A stretch of 64,000 nt of DNA from Bifidobacterium mizhiense (GCF_020884755.1 NZ_BPWE01000001.1:248001-312000), one strand, 5' to 3'. Numbered from the stretch's first letter, positions 49,916 through 59,585 are shown. Numbers and translations: made by a program. Notes: generated by a model from the letters alone, not told the origin.

Positions 49916-50761
49916 ATGAATGGAGACGATATGACACTAAAGCCAAGCAACAAAAAGATAAAAACAATAATAGCATATGCTATATCTTTAATATTGGCAA
50001 TCATTGTTACATGCATTTTGAAACCGCTGGATCACTTCCGGCCTCGGGGTTATAGTACGTTGACTAGTAACTCCTGGAAAGTCTTCATATGGTGCTTGTA
50101 TGTAATAGTTTTATGGGCTTACCTCTCCCTTCCAATCCCTTTAATTGTTACTGTCGCACGTTCATCAAAAGGAAGCAGCCGAGACCAGCAAAAAAAGATA
50201 CGAGAAGAACAAAAAAAGATAAAAAAAGAAAATAAAGAAAAATATGAACAATCATACGGCATAAAACTTTCGAAGAATATTGTAATTACTTTAATATCAT
50301 TGCTGTACTGCCTTTACCCACTTCTATTGTTTACTCATCATTTAGATTTTTCACACACCGTTGTTTTCACAGCGATGACACTAATTGAAGTAACAGTTGT
50401 CCTTTATGCGGGATTTGATATGGTTCACAGCAATAATTTACGTTGGTATTTGAGAACTGCACCATACTGCATAACTGGCTTGGCTTATATCATGTGCTAT
50501 TGGTTAGCAGTAATAAATCATCATGAAGGCACTTTTTTTAAAGATGATCCACTCACCACTGCAGTTCTGTCCTTCATTACTATTACTTACTTCGTCCAAG
50601 TATTCAACGAAAGATTCTGCAAAGAACAGGACGCAAAGTCCAAAGACGAAAAAACTGTCCTTGCTTCAGGAGATCAAAGCGAGGACGTAACAAATAGTAG
50701 TGACCCAGCCGATGATGACAGGACTGACCCGTCTATGGCAGATGGAACTGACAATGAGTGA
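49916..50761 (+). CDS. Unrecognised six-TM membrane protein in A+T-rich DNA
   Basis: A 281-residue protein with no family I recognise. TM helices are predicted at about 17-38, 53-78, 119-140, 144-166, 178-197 and 207-224. A strongly charged coiled-coil-like stretch (RDQQKKIREEQKKIKKENKE region, about 87-110) lies between TM2 and TM3, and the last ~45 residues are acidic and Ser/Asp-rich. AAAGGA precedes the ATG at the right distance, supporting real expression. Codon use is A/T-biased, unlike neighbours, suggesting horizontal transfer. Stand-alone gene; function unknown. Confidence 0.7.
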   Translation: MNGDDMTLKPSNKKIKTIIAYAISLILAIIVTCILKPLDHFRPRGYSTLTSNSWKVFIWCLYVIVLWAYLSLPIPLIVTVARSSKGSSRDQQKKIREEQKKIKKENKEKYEQSYGIKLSKNIVITLISLLYCLYPLLLFTHHLDFSHTVVFTAMTLIEVTVVLYAGFDMVHSNNLRWYLRTAPYCITGLAYIMCYWLAVINHHEGTFFKDDPLTTAVLSFITITYFVQVFNERFCKEQDAKSKDEKTVLASGDQSEDVTNSSDPADDDRTDPSMADGTDNE

Positions 50762-51657
50762 TCCCAGTGCATAAAGCAAAGTCTTGGATTTTGTTGTCCT
50801 TATGAATTTCATATTAAGTAACCGTAAATTGTGGACTAAATAGATCATATAAAGGCAAAGCTTCCACATTCAACATGTACAAAACGTACCTTGCTTTCTA
50901 CAGATTTATGGCTACCTCGGTTCTAGCCTAACCTTATATAATGGGTGTAGGCTATTAACTGACATAGAGAATTTTCTAGTATTTAATGCGCCTGTTATAT
51001 CGCGAAACACAACAATAGGCATTAGATTCGTAATATCTGTATTCTCAACTTTTTGCAATAATATCAATAATGGCATCTATCGCCTCGATTGCTGACAGCA
51101 TTGAATCCTCGTTGCTCCATCAAAGCAAAAGAGCTGTCCTAGCCTTACTGATTCTAGCGAATTTCACGCCATTCCTGATATCACCACAAGCATGGTTATA
51201 AAACTTCCAGAAGAATTATTGTACGTAACGCAGTACATCATTTCCCCAATACTGTCAACGAACAAAACTACAATCCTTCCAACTTAATCTCACAGAAAAA
51301 ATGATGAGGCCACAAACTTGTAGCCGACAGGAATGATCGAAAAAAAAAATAAACTTGATGAATCGACGACTCACGAGCCCCTCTAGTACTGGACATAATA
51401 AAACTAACTCCATGCAATCACCTCCCTACCTCTCAGCTCACAATGATTGTTGATTGTTCTTCGACGAACCGTAAATACTCGTAAGTGATTCGGCCGCGAA
51501 AGTCCCTGCACCACGATGATGCCTGTCTTGTGCCAATCAATGCCACTTCTACAGAGAAAAGACACATAAACTATGCAACAGTGATCTTTTTTTCATCAGG
51601 CTGCCAGAAGACCTACAGCGTGAAAAGAAAAAAGAAAGTCAAACCTTGGAGGGTTAG
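50762..51657. other. A+T-rich stretch without an intact gene; minus-strand remnant at 51045-51284
   Basis: No convincing intact gene. On the minus strand two adjacent frames read protein-like: VVLFVDSIGEMMYCVTYNN (51284-51164), then after a shift VKFARISKARTALLL, a TGA, and SNEDSMLSAIEAIDAIIDII ending at 51045. Together they may be the decayed 3' part of a gene of unknown family. A-runs occur near 51340. 51300-51657 shows nothing I can interpret except the ribosome site of the next gene. Confidence 0.3.
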
Positions 51658-52584
51658 TTGAGAAGCAATCAAAATGAACATGCGAACAGAAAAAGAGTTA
51701 GTCATGGTGATTCTCAGATACGCAACAGCCAACGGAACTGGGGCGGAGACAAACATGAACAGCTGCAAGAGAAAAAGAATATTGAAGTGCCGAAAAGTAC
51801 TTCCTCTTCAAACAACAACAGTCAGAAAAGTTCTGATCAGTCAGCAGCGAGAAACATAAACCATGTATCGGAATTAGCAGCAAATGCACCCAAGCCAAAG
51901 CCTGCAGCAGAGCAAACAGGCGAGAAGGAAGGCAGGGACTCATCCAGCAAGGACGCTGGTCATGGCAGACCTGAAGCACAAAATAAGCAGGAACAGGCCG
52001 GTCACGCAGACAGAGAGCATGATGGTCCCTCTCATGACGACAAGCCGAGCCAACCCAATAAGACTGCCGCAAAGGATGCGCCTGTATCTGCCGAGAAGCC
52101 ATCTCAGCCAACTAAAGAAAGCCAACCTGCCAAACCACCCAAGGCAAAGAACCATGAATCCTTCTATCTAGGCCTGGCCTCAGCAGTCCTAGTCGCAGCT
52201 TTGGGGCTCAGCCTGAGCACCATGCCGATCTTCTTCTCCCTGCCTCTCGCCGCAGTCTTATTCGGAATCGGCATTTGGCTCCTCTCCTATGCCAGCTTCA
52301 AGTCTCCCGGCAAGCCGGAGGGAGAGGGAACGGAGACGGACAGGCATACCAGGACGGTAGTCGTGGCGACGGTCCTTCTGGTGCTGCAGACCTTCATCAT
52401 GGATGTCTTCATCTTCACCCGAATGGGAACAGTCGGCAAACACCAGAACGCCATCGTGATCACCTGGATCATCGCCAGCATGATCGAGACCCTGGCTGCC
52501 TTCGCCCTCATCTGCCATCACAATCCCCTGCAGTCCAAGCCCAAGGATTCCGTGGCAAACGACAAGCACGAGGGAAAGGAATAA
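51658..52584 (+). CDS. Unrecognised membrane protein with long low-complexity N-terminus
   Basis: A 308-residue protein starting with TTG; GGAGGG five bases upstream makes this start convincing, though alternative starts are absent nearby. The first ~160 residues are hydrophilic, rich in Ser, Lys, Gln, Pro, Asp and His, and probably disordered. Four TM helices follow (about 167-185, 190-212, 228-250, 260-283) and then a short charged tail. No known family. A+T content is high at the 5' half and normal at the 3' half, so the gene may be a mosaic. Function unknown; envelope location likely. Confidence 0.65.
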   Translation: MRSNQNEHANRKRVSHGDSQIRNSQRNWGGDKHEQLQEKKNIEVPKSTSSSNNNSQKSSDQSAARNINHVSELAANAPKPKPAAEQTGEKEGRDSSSKDAGHGRPEAQNKQEQAGHADREHDGPSHDDKPSQPNKTAAKDAPVSAEKPSQPTKESQPAKPPKAKNHESFYLGLASAVLVAALGLSLSTMPIFFSLPLAAVLFGIGIWLLSYASFKSPGKPEGEGTETDRHTRTVVVATVLLVLQTFIMDVFIFTRMGTVGKHQNAIVITWIIASMIETLAAFALICHHNPLQSKPKDSVANDKHEGKE

Positions 52585-53140
52585 GGCACCACAGCGCACA
52601 TAAATCAGAAGCGACGCACAAGTCCAGAAAGGCGGACTGACCGTCAATGTGAGACCGCCACAGCAGACGAACAAATCAGGCAGCCTAGTTGTTCTGTTCG
52701 CCAAGGTCTCGTGCTCACTGAGGTTTTGCGTCTCAGGGTGCCGCGTATCATTCTTGAAGACGCGCGGCACCCTAGCATGATCAACCCACATACAGTAGCT
52801 GGTCATAGCTGGAAACTGTCGAATGGACAGGGCTGCGATGCCATGCGCTATGCCGACCGGCTCCCCAAAAATTCGGTAACAAACCGTGAGTCCATTCCTC
52901 GGACGTTACAACTCTTCAGACGTTGCATAGGTCGCGCGGGTGCAGCTATGCGGGCACAGCTTCATACTCCTTCTATTTTTCGTCCACATTCGGAAAATAC
53001 CTTGAGCTTGGTCCCTTCTCGACAGATACTTATAAAGCGCAAGCACATACAGGCTGCATTAACCTCCCAACAGCAAGGTGCAGCAACTAGAATCAATGGT
53101 GAAATTGCTCACACACAGTTGTGCTTGAAAAAGGAAAGAC
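52585..53140. other. Intergenic stretch before the transhydrogenase operon, with a long hairpin
   Basis: No gene seen. At 52735-52773 AGGGTGCCGCG pairs perfectly with CGCGGCACCCT around a 17-base loop, without a T-run; it could end transcription of the upstream membrane protein or be a mobile-element end remnant. AAAGGAAAGAC just before 53141 is the pntAA ribosome site. Confidence 0.5.
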
Positions 53141-54331
53141 ATGAGTGGACCAGAACAATCCCACATAACCTTCGGGGTCCTCAAAGAAGCTGACGATCAT
53201 GAGTCCCGTGTGGCCCTAACCCCTGACATCGTGACCCGGCTGACCAGGCAAGGCGTTACCTGTCTATTGGAGTCCGGAGCAGGAGCTCGAGCCGGCTTCC
53301 GTGATGAGGACTACCAACAGAAGGGGGCCACAGTCACCGACAGGGATAGCGTCCTATCCAAATCAGGAGTCCTGGGTTTTGTCAACAGACCGGATAGCTC
53401 ATTGCTGAAGCAGATTCCGGCCGGAACATGGATCATCGGCATGCTGGGGTCTTTGAGCGACACTGACTACATCACATCCTTGGAGGCCGCCGGGCTTACC
53501 GGAATCGCTATGGAGCGCCTCCCCCGACAGCTCAGCTCGGCCCAGTCCATGGATGAGATGACCTCACAAAACTCGGTCATGGGATACAAGGCGGCCCTGG
53601 TGGCTGCCGATGCCTATGGATCCTTCTTCCCTATGATGACCACTGCAGCAGGAACCATCCGACCAGCCAAGGTTCTGGTCCTGGGCGCGGGGATTGCAGG
53701 CTTGCAGGCCATCGGGACCGCAAAACGTCTGGGAGCCGTAGTCACCGCCTATGATGTCAGACCCGCTTCCAGGCAGGAGGTGGAATCCCTAGGAGCCAAG
53801 TTTCTCGACCTGGGATTGGACTTCTCCAAGGGACAGGGCCAGGGCGGCTACGCGCGGCAACTGACCGATCAGGAGCAGGCCCAGCAGCAGGCCGCGGTGG
53901 ATGCCAAAGCGGCAGGCTTCGATGTGGTCATCACCACGGCCAAGGTTCCTGGTGGAAAGCCTCCTCGCCTCCTGAGCGCCAAGGGTGTGGCCAACCTGCA
54001 TCCGGGAGCTGTGATCGTGGATTGCGCCGCCAGCGACCTGGGTGGCAATGTCGAGGGATCACAGGTGGGAACCAGGACCACCGACAAGGGAGTCATCATG
54101 ATCGGGGCACCATACCTGGCCAGCGGTGTAGCCACGACGGCCTCCAACCTCCTGTCCAGAAACGTAGCGGACGTATTGATGCACTTCCTTCGTGATGGCG
54201 CGCTCAGCATCAAAGCAGACGACGAGATCGATCAAGCACTGGTTGTATTTAATGCAACCGAATCCGGCACACATGGAAGCACTGATGCCCCAGATGCCGA
54301 AGAGACCGAAGAGAAAGGTCAAGAGCAATGA
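53141..54331 (+). CDS. pntAA: NAD(P) transhydrogenase alpha subunit part 1 (NAD-binding)
   Basis: A 396-residue soluble NAD(H)-binding domain I of the proton-translocating transhydrogenase. FGVLKEADDHESRVALTPD and the dinucleotide site VLGAGIAGLQAIGTAKRLGAVVTAYDVRP are clear, with the IVDCAASDLGGNVEGSQ region conserved. It transfers hydride between NADH and NADP+ together with PntB. GGAAAGAC precedes the ATG. The stop overlaps pntAB by four bases. The split alpha (AA plus AB) arrangement is that of actinobacteria and Rhodospirillum. Confidence 0.95.
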   Translation: MSGPEQSHITFGVLKEADDHESRVALTPDIVTRLTRQGVTCLLESGAGARAGFRDEDYQQKGATVTDRDSVLSKSGVLGFVNRPDSSLLKQIPAGTWIIGMLGSLSDTDYITSLEAAGLTGIAMERLPRQLSSAQSMDEMTSQNSVMGYKAALVAADAYGSFFPMMTTAAGTIRPAKVLVLGAGIAGLQAIGTAKRLGAVVTAYDVRPASRQEVESLGAKFLDLGLDFSKGQGQGGYARQLTDQEQAQQQAAVDAKAAGFDVVITTAKVPGGKPPRLLSAKGVANLHPGAVIVDCAASDLGGNVEGSQVGTRTTDKGVIMIGAPYLASGVATTASNLLSRNVADVLMHFLRDGALSIKADDEIDQALVVFNATESGTHGSTDAPDAEETEEKGQEQ

Positions 54332-54696
54332 ATTCTGTGGTCATAGCAATTACGCTCTTCATTCTGGCGCTGCTGATCGGCGTGGAGGTGATTGGCAAGG
54401 TTCCGGCCACGCTTCACACGCCGCTCATGTCGGGCGCCAACTCCATTCATGGCATTGTGATCGTCGGAGTAGTCATCATCGCGGCAGAGGCTCACTCCCC
54501 GCTCTCCTACATACTTATTTTCCTGGCTGCCGTCCTTGGCGCCATGAATGTGGTGGGCGGCTACGTGGTGACCGATAGGATGCTGGAGATGTTCAAGTCC
54601 TCCAAACCCGACAAGGGAAAGGATAAAGCCGGCCAGGACGAACAGGCTTCGTCCGCCACGACCGAGAGCACTAAGAACGAGGGAGTCGACAAGTGA
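54328..54696 (+). CDS. pntAB: NAD(P) transhydrogenase alpha subunit part 2 (membrane)
   Basis: A 122-residue protein with three to four TM helices (about 3-22, 34-52, 58-85) forming part of the proton channel. HTPLMSGANSIHGIVIVG is the family signature. The C-terminal ~35 residues are charged and Lys/Glu/Ser-rich. ATGA overlap upstream and GTGA overlap downstream couple it to both neighbours. Confidence 0.95.
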   Translation: MNSVVIAITLFILALLIGVEVIGKVPATLHTPLMSGANSIHGIVIVGVVIIAAEAHSPLSYILIFLAAVLGAMNVVGGYVVTDRMLEMFKSSKPDKGKDKAGQDEQASSATTESTKNEGVDK

Positions 54697-56102
54697 ACAC
54701 CCTCGACATCATCACCTGGTTCGTCTACCTCCTTTCCTCAGTCATGTTCGTCATGGGCCTGCACTACATGAATTCCCCCAAGACGGCCCGTACAGGCAAT
54801 CGAATTTCGGCAGCAGGCATGGTCATCGCCGTGGCCATGGCCTTCATCCACCTGGTCGCCACCGGTTTCACCTCATCCCTGGCCATCGTTCTGCTCGTGC
54901 TTGGCATCCTGATCGGATCCGCAGCAGGGGTCTACTCGGCCAAGAAGGTCAAAATGACGGACATGCCTCAGCTGGTTTCCGTCTTCAACACGGTCGGCGG
55001 CGGCGCTGCAGCCCTGGTCGCCCTAAACGACATATTGACTTCAGAGGGCACACCGACTCTGGTGGTGCTGATCACCGCCGGCCTGGGCGTGGTCATCGGT
55101 TCCATCACCTTCACCGGCTCCCTGATAGCTGCCGGCAAGCTCCAGGGCATCAGCCTGATCAAAAACCTGAAGCTGCCAGCAAAGGCTGTCTGGAATGTGC
55201 TTTTCGCCCTGTTGACGGTCCTCTGCCTAGTCATGCTCTGCCTGAATCCTGTCAATCGGACCCTGTGGGCCATCCTCACAGCCATCTTCGCCCTGGGCTA
55301 TGGACTGGTCTTCGTCATCCCCATTGGCGGCGCCGACATGCCCGTGGTCATCTCCGTCTTGAACGCCTGCACCGGCACAGCTGTGGCCATGAACGGCCTA
55401 GCCATCGACAACGTGGCTCTGATCGTGGCAGGCGCTTTGGTTGGTGCAGCAGGTGCCACTCTGTCCGTCCTGATGGCCCAGGCCATGAACAGGCCGCTCC
55501 TGAGCGTCCTAGCCGGAGGGTTCGGCGGTTCCTCTGTCAGCGCCAGCCAGGATCAAGGTGCCCAAGGGACCATGAAGGAGACCACACCCGACGATGTGGC
55601 AGTCCAGCTGGTCTATGCCGACAAGGTCATCTTCGTTCCCGGCTTCGGTCTAGCACAGGCCCAGGCACAACGTGAACTGGCCGATCTGGGCGAGCTGCTC
55701 AAGGGCCGAGGCGTGGAGGTCTCCTATGCCATCCATCCTGTGGCCGGCCGTATGCCTGGACACATGAACGTCCTCTTGGCCGAGGCCAACGTCCCCTATG
55801 AGGAATTGATCGACCTTGATGACATCAACCCCCAGTTCCCCTCAGCCAACGTCGCCTTGGTAGTGGGCGCCAATGACGTGACCAACCCGGCCGCACGCCG
55901 ACCAGGGACCGCAGTCTCCGGCATGCCCATCCTGGACGTCGACAAGGCCCAGCACGTTGTCGTCCTCAAGAGAGGCAGAGGCAAGGGGTACGCCGGCATC
56001 GAAAATGAGCTCTACTTCAACCCGAACACACAGATGCTCTTCAACGACGCCAAGGTCAGCCTCCAGGCAATCATTGCCTCCGTCAAGGAGCTCATAGCCT
56101 GA
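54693..56102 (+). CDS. pntB: NAD(P) transhydrogenase beta subunit
   Basis: A 469-residue subunit starting with GTG that overlaps the pntAB stop by four bases. The N-terminal half has about nine TM helices; the C-terminal domain III (about 290-469) binds NADP(H): VIFVPGFGLAQAQAQ, YAIHPVAGRMPGHMNVLLAEANVPYEEL and VALVVGANDVTNPAARR are the known contact motifs. With PntAA and PntAB it uses the proton gradient to make NADPH. No missing motif. Confidence 0.96.
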   Translation: MNTLDIITWFVYLLSSVMFVMGLHYMNSPKTARTGNRISAAGMVIAVAMAFIHLVATGFTSSLAIVLLVLGILIGSAAGVYSAKKVKMTDMPQLVSVFNTVGGGAAALVALNDILTSEGTPTLVVLITAGLGVVIGSITFTGSLIAAGKLQGISLIKNLKLPAKAVWNVLFALLTVLCLVMLCLNPVNRTLWAILTAIFALGYGLVFVIPIGGADMPVVISVLNACTGTAVAMNGLAIDNVALIVAGALVGAAGATLSVLMAQAMNRPLLSVLAGGFGGSSVSASQDQGAQGTMKETTPDDVAVQLVYADKVIFVPGFGLAQAQAQRELADLGELLKGRGVEVSYAIHPVAGRMPGHMNVLLAEANVPYEELIDLDDINPQFPSANVALVVGANDVTNPAARRPGTAVSGMPILDVDKAQHVVVLKRGRGKGYAGIENELYFNPNTQMLFNDAKVSLQAIIASVKELIA

Positions 56103-56183
56103 GCATATGCTGTAGTCAGAACCATGGCTCCGGATCGGCTTGGCTGGTCCGGAGCCAATTATCATCGAACCGGAAGGACCCAC

Positions 56184-57209
56184 ATGCTGTCATTCGTCAA
56201 CGACTATTCCGAGGGAGCCCACCCCGCAGTCTTGCAGCGGCTGATCGATACCAACATGGAGCACCTTCCCGGTTACGGCAAGGATCGGTACTGCCTCTCC
56301 GCCGCTCAGAAGATCGCCCAGGCCTGCGACTGCCCCAAAGCCCAGGTCTATTTCCTGGCCGGCGGGACCCAGACCAACCAGGTCGTCACCTCCTGCCTGC
56401 TGAAGTCCTACCAGGGAGTAGTCGCCGCAGATACCGGCCATGTCAACGTCCATGAGGCCGGCGCCATTGAAGCCGTAGGCCATAAGGTCCTGACCATTCC
56501 CGGCGAACAGGGCAAGATTCGCGCCGAGGACCTTAAGGCTTTCCTGGAAGGCTTCTACGCCGACGAAAACCATGAGCAGATGGTCTTCCCCGGCATGGTC
56601 TACATCTCCCATCCCACCGAGTATGGAACCCTCTACACCCGTCAGGAGCTGGAAGACCTCTCGCAGATCTGTCAGGAACACAAGATTCCGCTCTACCTGG
56701 ACGGAGCCAGGCTGGGGTACGGACTGGTGGCCCCCGGAACCGACGTTGATCTGACGGACATAGCCCGTCTCTGCGATGTCTTCTACATCGGCGGAACCAA
56801 GGTGGGCGCACTCTGCGGCGAGGCGGTAGTCTTCCCCAAGGGTAATGCTCCCGAGCATTTCAGCACCATGATCAAAAGAAGGGGAGCCCTTCTGGCCAAG
56901 GGAAGGCTCCTAGGGGTACAGTTCGATGTCCTCTTTACCGATGACCTCTACCTGCGCATCAGCCGCAACGCCATCCAGACAGCAACGACGGTCAAGAAGG
57001 CCCTGCGAGAGAAGGGGTATCAGATTGTCATGGACTCCCCCACCAATCAGACCTTCGTCCGCCTGGACAATGAGCGCATGGAGGAGCTTTCCAAGCAGGT
57101 CGCCTTCGACTTCTGGGAACGCAGCGATGCCACCCACACCGTGATCCGACTGGCCACGTCCTGGGCGACGACAGTCGAGGACACCCAGGCTCTGATCAAT
57201 TTGCTGTAA
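56184..57209 (+). CDS. ltaE: Threonine aldolase (beta-eliminating lyase family)
   Basis: A 341-residue PLP enzyme that splits threonine or allo-threonine to glycine and acetaldehyde. The PLP lysine is in YIGGTKVGALCGEAVVF, the PLP Asp/Arg in LYLDGARLGYGL. FAGGTQTN-type LAGGTQTNQVV is near residue 64. The ATG at 56184 has GGAAGGA five bases upstream; a start 20 codons earlier is not supported. Substrate stereospecificity (low-specificity versus L-allo) is not decided by eye. Stand-alone gene after pntB. Confidence 0.92.
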   Translation: MLSFVNDYSEGAHPAVLQRLIDTNMEHLPGYGKDRYCLSAAQKIAQACDCPKAQVYFLAGGTQTNQVVTSCLLKSYQGVVAADTGHVNVHEAGAIEAVGHKVLTIPGEQGKIRAEDLKAFLEGFYADENHEQMVFPGMVYISHPTEYGTLYTRQELEDLSQICQEHKIPLYLDGARLGYGLVAPGTDVDLTDIARLCDVFYIGGTKVGALCGEAVVFPKGNAPEHFSTMIKRRGALLAKGRLLGVQFDVLFTDDLYLRISRNAIQTATTVKKALREKGYQIVMDSPTNQTFVRLDNERMEELSKQVAFDFWERSDATHTVIRLATSWATTVEDTQALINLL

Positions 57210-57254
57210 AAGCCGCTCACACCGATCCAAGGCAAGACCCGCATCCTGTGTGTA

Positions 57255-57288
57255 CCCCTCCCTCTGCCAGTCAGCTTTGAGGGAGGGG
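57255..57288 (+). terminator. Hairpin terminator after threonine aldolase gene
   Basis: CCCCTCCCTC pairs perfectly with GAGGGAGGGG across a 14-base loop; CATTTGTATAC follows, a weak T-run. It is 45 bases after the stop codon. The 57289-57454 remainder contains two copies of CAACGATG (57383, 57436) flanking a small CCGCCC/GGGCGG fold just before the alcohol dehydrogenase. Confidence 0.75.
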
Positions 57289-57454
57289 CATTTGTATACA
57301 TATGGCTTTCATCCCACACTGTTGGACATATCACACACTTCCGAGGTGAGTGCAAAGCTGTCGTTCAGTAAGATTTTTATTGCAACGATGCTGATGCACA
57401 CATCCCCGCCCTAAGGATAGGGGGCGGAAATGCTTCAACGATGAAAGGAAGCTT

Positions 57455-58504
57455 ATGAAAGCCGTTGTTTTCGAACAATTCAACACCTTCCCCACTCTCA
57501 AGGAAGTGCCGGAGCCGACCCCTGGAAGCGGCGAAGTTCTGCTCAAGGTGGCTGGGGCAGGTTGCTGCCATTCCGACGTCTCCGTCTTCCAGGACTACAC
57601 CCCAGAAACCGGGAGCCACACCAAGCCTCCATTCATTCTGGGGCACGAGACCACTGGTTGGGTCGAAGAGGTAGGACCCGATGTCACAGGCTTCAAGAAG
57701 GGTGATGCCTACATCGTCTATGGGCCCACCGGATGCGGTCACTGCCCTCACTGCGTGGCCGGCCAGGAGAACTACTGCTCCAGCGCCGCGACCAATAAGT
57801 CACTGGCCCTGGGTTTGGGTCGCGACGGCGGCATGGCCGAATACATGACTGTCCCTGCCCGCAACCTGGTACCCCTGGGCGATGCGGATCCAATCGGTGC
57901 AGCACCCCTGGCTGACGCTGCCCTGACTCCCTACCACGCCATCCGGGCTGCCATGCCCCACCTGAACGGCGGCGGAAAGTACGCTCTGGTCATTGGCCTG
58001 GGCGGACTGGGCCAGATCGCCATTCAGATTCTGCACGCTCTGACCGGCGCTACCGTGATTGCCACCGATACCAAGCCGGAGGCTCTGGCCAAGGCTGAGG
58101 CCAAGGGTGCCATTCCCGTTATGAGCGACGAGCACCAGGTGGAGAACATCAGGAAGATCACCCATGGCGAGGGCGTGGATGCTGCCTTCGATTTCGTGGG
58201 TGTAGCCCCGACCATTGCTGCCGCACAGGCTTCAGGCGGCCCGGGATCCCGGGTGACCGTGGTCGGCATCGCCGGCGGCAAGGCGGAATACGACTGGTAC
58301 TCCAAGCCCTGGGAGCAGGAGCTGCTTGGCGTTTACTGGGGCTCCATCCCTGAGCTCTACGATGTGGCCAACATGTATCGCAACGGCCAGATCGAGACCG
58401 AGATCGAAACCTATTCGCTGGACAACGCTCTGGACGCCTACCACAAGCTGGTCGACAACAAGCTCTCGGCCAGGGCTGTTGTAGTTCCCCACACCAAGGC
58501 TTGA
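57455..58504 (+). CDS. Zinc-dependent alcohol dehydrogenase
   Basis: A 349-residue medium-chain dehydrogenase. Catalytic zinc ligands lie around CCHSD (37-41) and GHE (63-65). The structural zinc site CGHCPHCVAGQENYC (94-108) is complete. The NAD-binding fold has VIGLGGLGQIAIQI and Asp after ATD, favouring NAD+ over NADP+. AAAGGAAG precedes the ATG at 57455. It probably reduces an aldehyde or ketone to an alcohol to recycle NADH during fermentation; the substrate is unclear (AdhA- or AdhT-like). Confidence 0.92.
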   Translation: MKAVVFEQFNTFPTLKEVPEPTPGSGEVLLKVAGAGCCHSDVSVFQDYTPETGSHTKPPFILGHETTGWVEEVGPDVTGFKKGDAYIVYGPTGCGHCPHCVAGQENYCSSAATNKSLALGLGRDGGMAEYMTVPARNLVPLGDADPIGAAPLADAALTPYHAIRAAMPHLNGGGKYALVIGLGGLGQIAIQILHALTGATVIATDTKPEALAKAEAKGAIPVMSDEHQVENIRKITHGEGVDAAFDFVGVAPTIAAAQASGGPGSRVTVVGIAGGKAEYDWYSKPWEQELLGVYWGSIPELYDVANMYRNGQIETEIETYSLDNALDAYHKLVDNKLSARAVVVPHTKA

Positions 58505-58679
58505 TTTTCCCTCGAATGTAGACGGAGAAGCGGCTTATCCGTTGACCGGATTTAAGCACAATCAGATTCATGTACTGACACCGTTCTTCGCCTACACGCG
58601 CTGATGGCCGGTCATGGTCTCGTCATGAAGACCGTGACCGGCCACAGCATCTCACCGAGTTCCCCCAAGCCTGCGTTAT

Positions 58680-59585
58680 TTACAGTGCGTTCGATTGCGG
58701 AGCATCGCTCATTAGCAAGTGGGCCAAGAAAATACCCCTGCTGGATTCCAAGCTCATGGAACCGCCCAGCGAATCCACCAGGGAGTCGACAATACTGAGA
58801 CCCAGACCTGTGCTTCTGATCTTGGTCCGTGATTGATCATCGGTCTGGAACCGTTCCATGAGCCTGTCCACATCGACGGCTCCGCCCTTGGTTTTGTTGC
58901 CGAAGTCCAGATGAATCCGCCCGTCTTCACCCTTGTGCAGGTCCACCCAGGCTGATTCCTCCGCATACTTGAGCCAGTTGCCGATCAGGTTCTGAATTAT
59001 TCGACTCATCATGGTCTGGTCCGTCGTAATTTCCACACCAGTTTGGATTCTGGGCTCCACCGTGACTGACCGCGCAGTCAAAGAATCGAAAGCGTTGAAG
59101 AGCTCCTGTTGAACCAGTTCCGATAGGTTCACCCTGGTCAGATCCAGGCTCACGCTCTTCTCCTGTATCAGATTGAAATCCATCAGGTAATGAAGATAAT
59201 GATCCACCGACTGCAGGTTGTTGAGGATCTTGCCCAATTGCTTCTGATCAGCCGATCCCTCCTTGAGCAGCTGGGCGTATCCCCTGGCCACGGTCAAAGG
59301 GGTCTTGATGTCATGGGTTAGGTTGGTCAGCATCTGCCGGACTTGCTTGTTCTGCTCAGCCTGGGTGATCTGCAGTCGTCTGGTCTTGTTCAGAACGGCG
59401 TTGATCCTATCTGCCAGAGTGCGGATGAGCCCGATATTGGACCCTGTGGTTACCAAGGCATTGGTGTCGGCATGGTTGATGAAATCCAGATCATCACTGA
59501 TCCGCTTGAGGTCGGCAGTCAGCATTATCAGGCCAATCGCCAAGGCGAGGGCGACAAGACCCAGAACAAGTGCAACCACCTTCAC
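58680..59585 (-). CDS. Small sensor histidine kinase of an ABC-linked two-component system
   Basis: A 301-residue kinase with one N-terminal TM (about 3-24) and almost no external sensor. H-box NLTHDIKTPLTVARGYAQLL (His91), N-box QNLIGNWLKYAE, and G-box STGLGLSIVDSLV are present; the D-box region is degenerate (DFGNKTKGGAVDV). Such intramembrane-sensing kinases usually work with an adjacent ABC transporter in antimicrobial peptide detection. It follows the response regulator by 50 bases. Confidence 0.9.
   Translation of the reverse strand: MKVVALVLGLVALALAIGLIMLTADLKRISDDLDFINHADTNALVTTGSNIGLIRTLADRINAVLNKTRRLQITQAEQNKQVRQMLTNLTHDIKTPLTVARGYAQLLKEGSADQKQLGKILNNLQSVDHYLHYLMDFNLIQEKSVSLDLTRVNLSELVQQELFNAFDSLTARSVTVEPRIQTGVEITTDQTMMSRIIQNLIGNWLKYAEESAWVDLHKGEDGRIHLDFGNKTKGGAVDVDRLMERFQTDDQSRTKIRSTGLGLSIVDSLVDSLGGSMSLESSRGIFLAHLLMSDAPQSNAL

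Noticed and set aside
52930-52938. GGTCGCGCG, matching part of tRNA-His, as an attachment repeat bounding the island
   Set aside because: Only nine bases match and it is not the tRNA 3' end; chance is likely.
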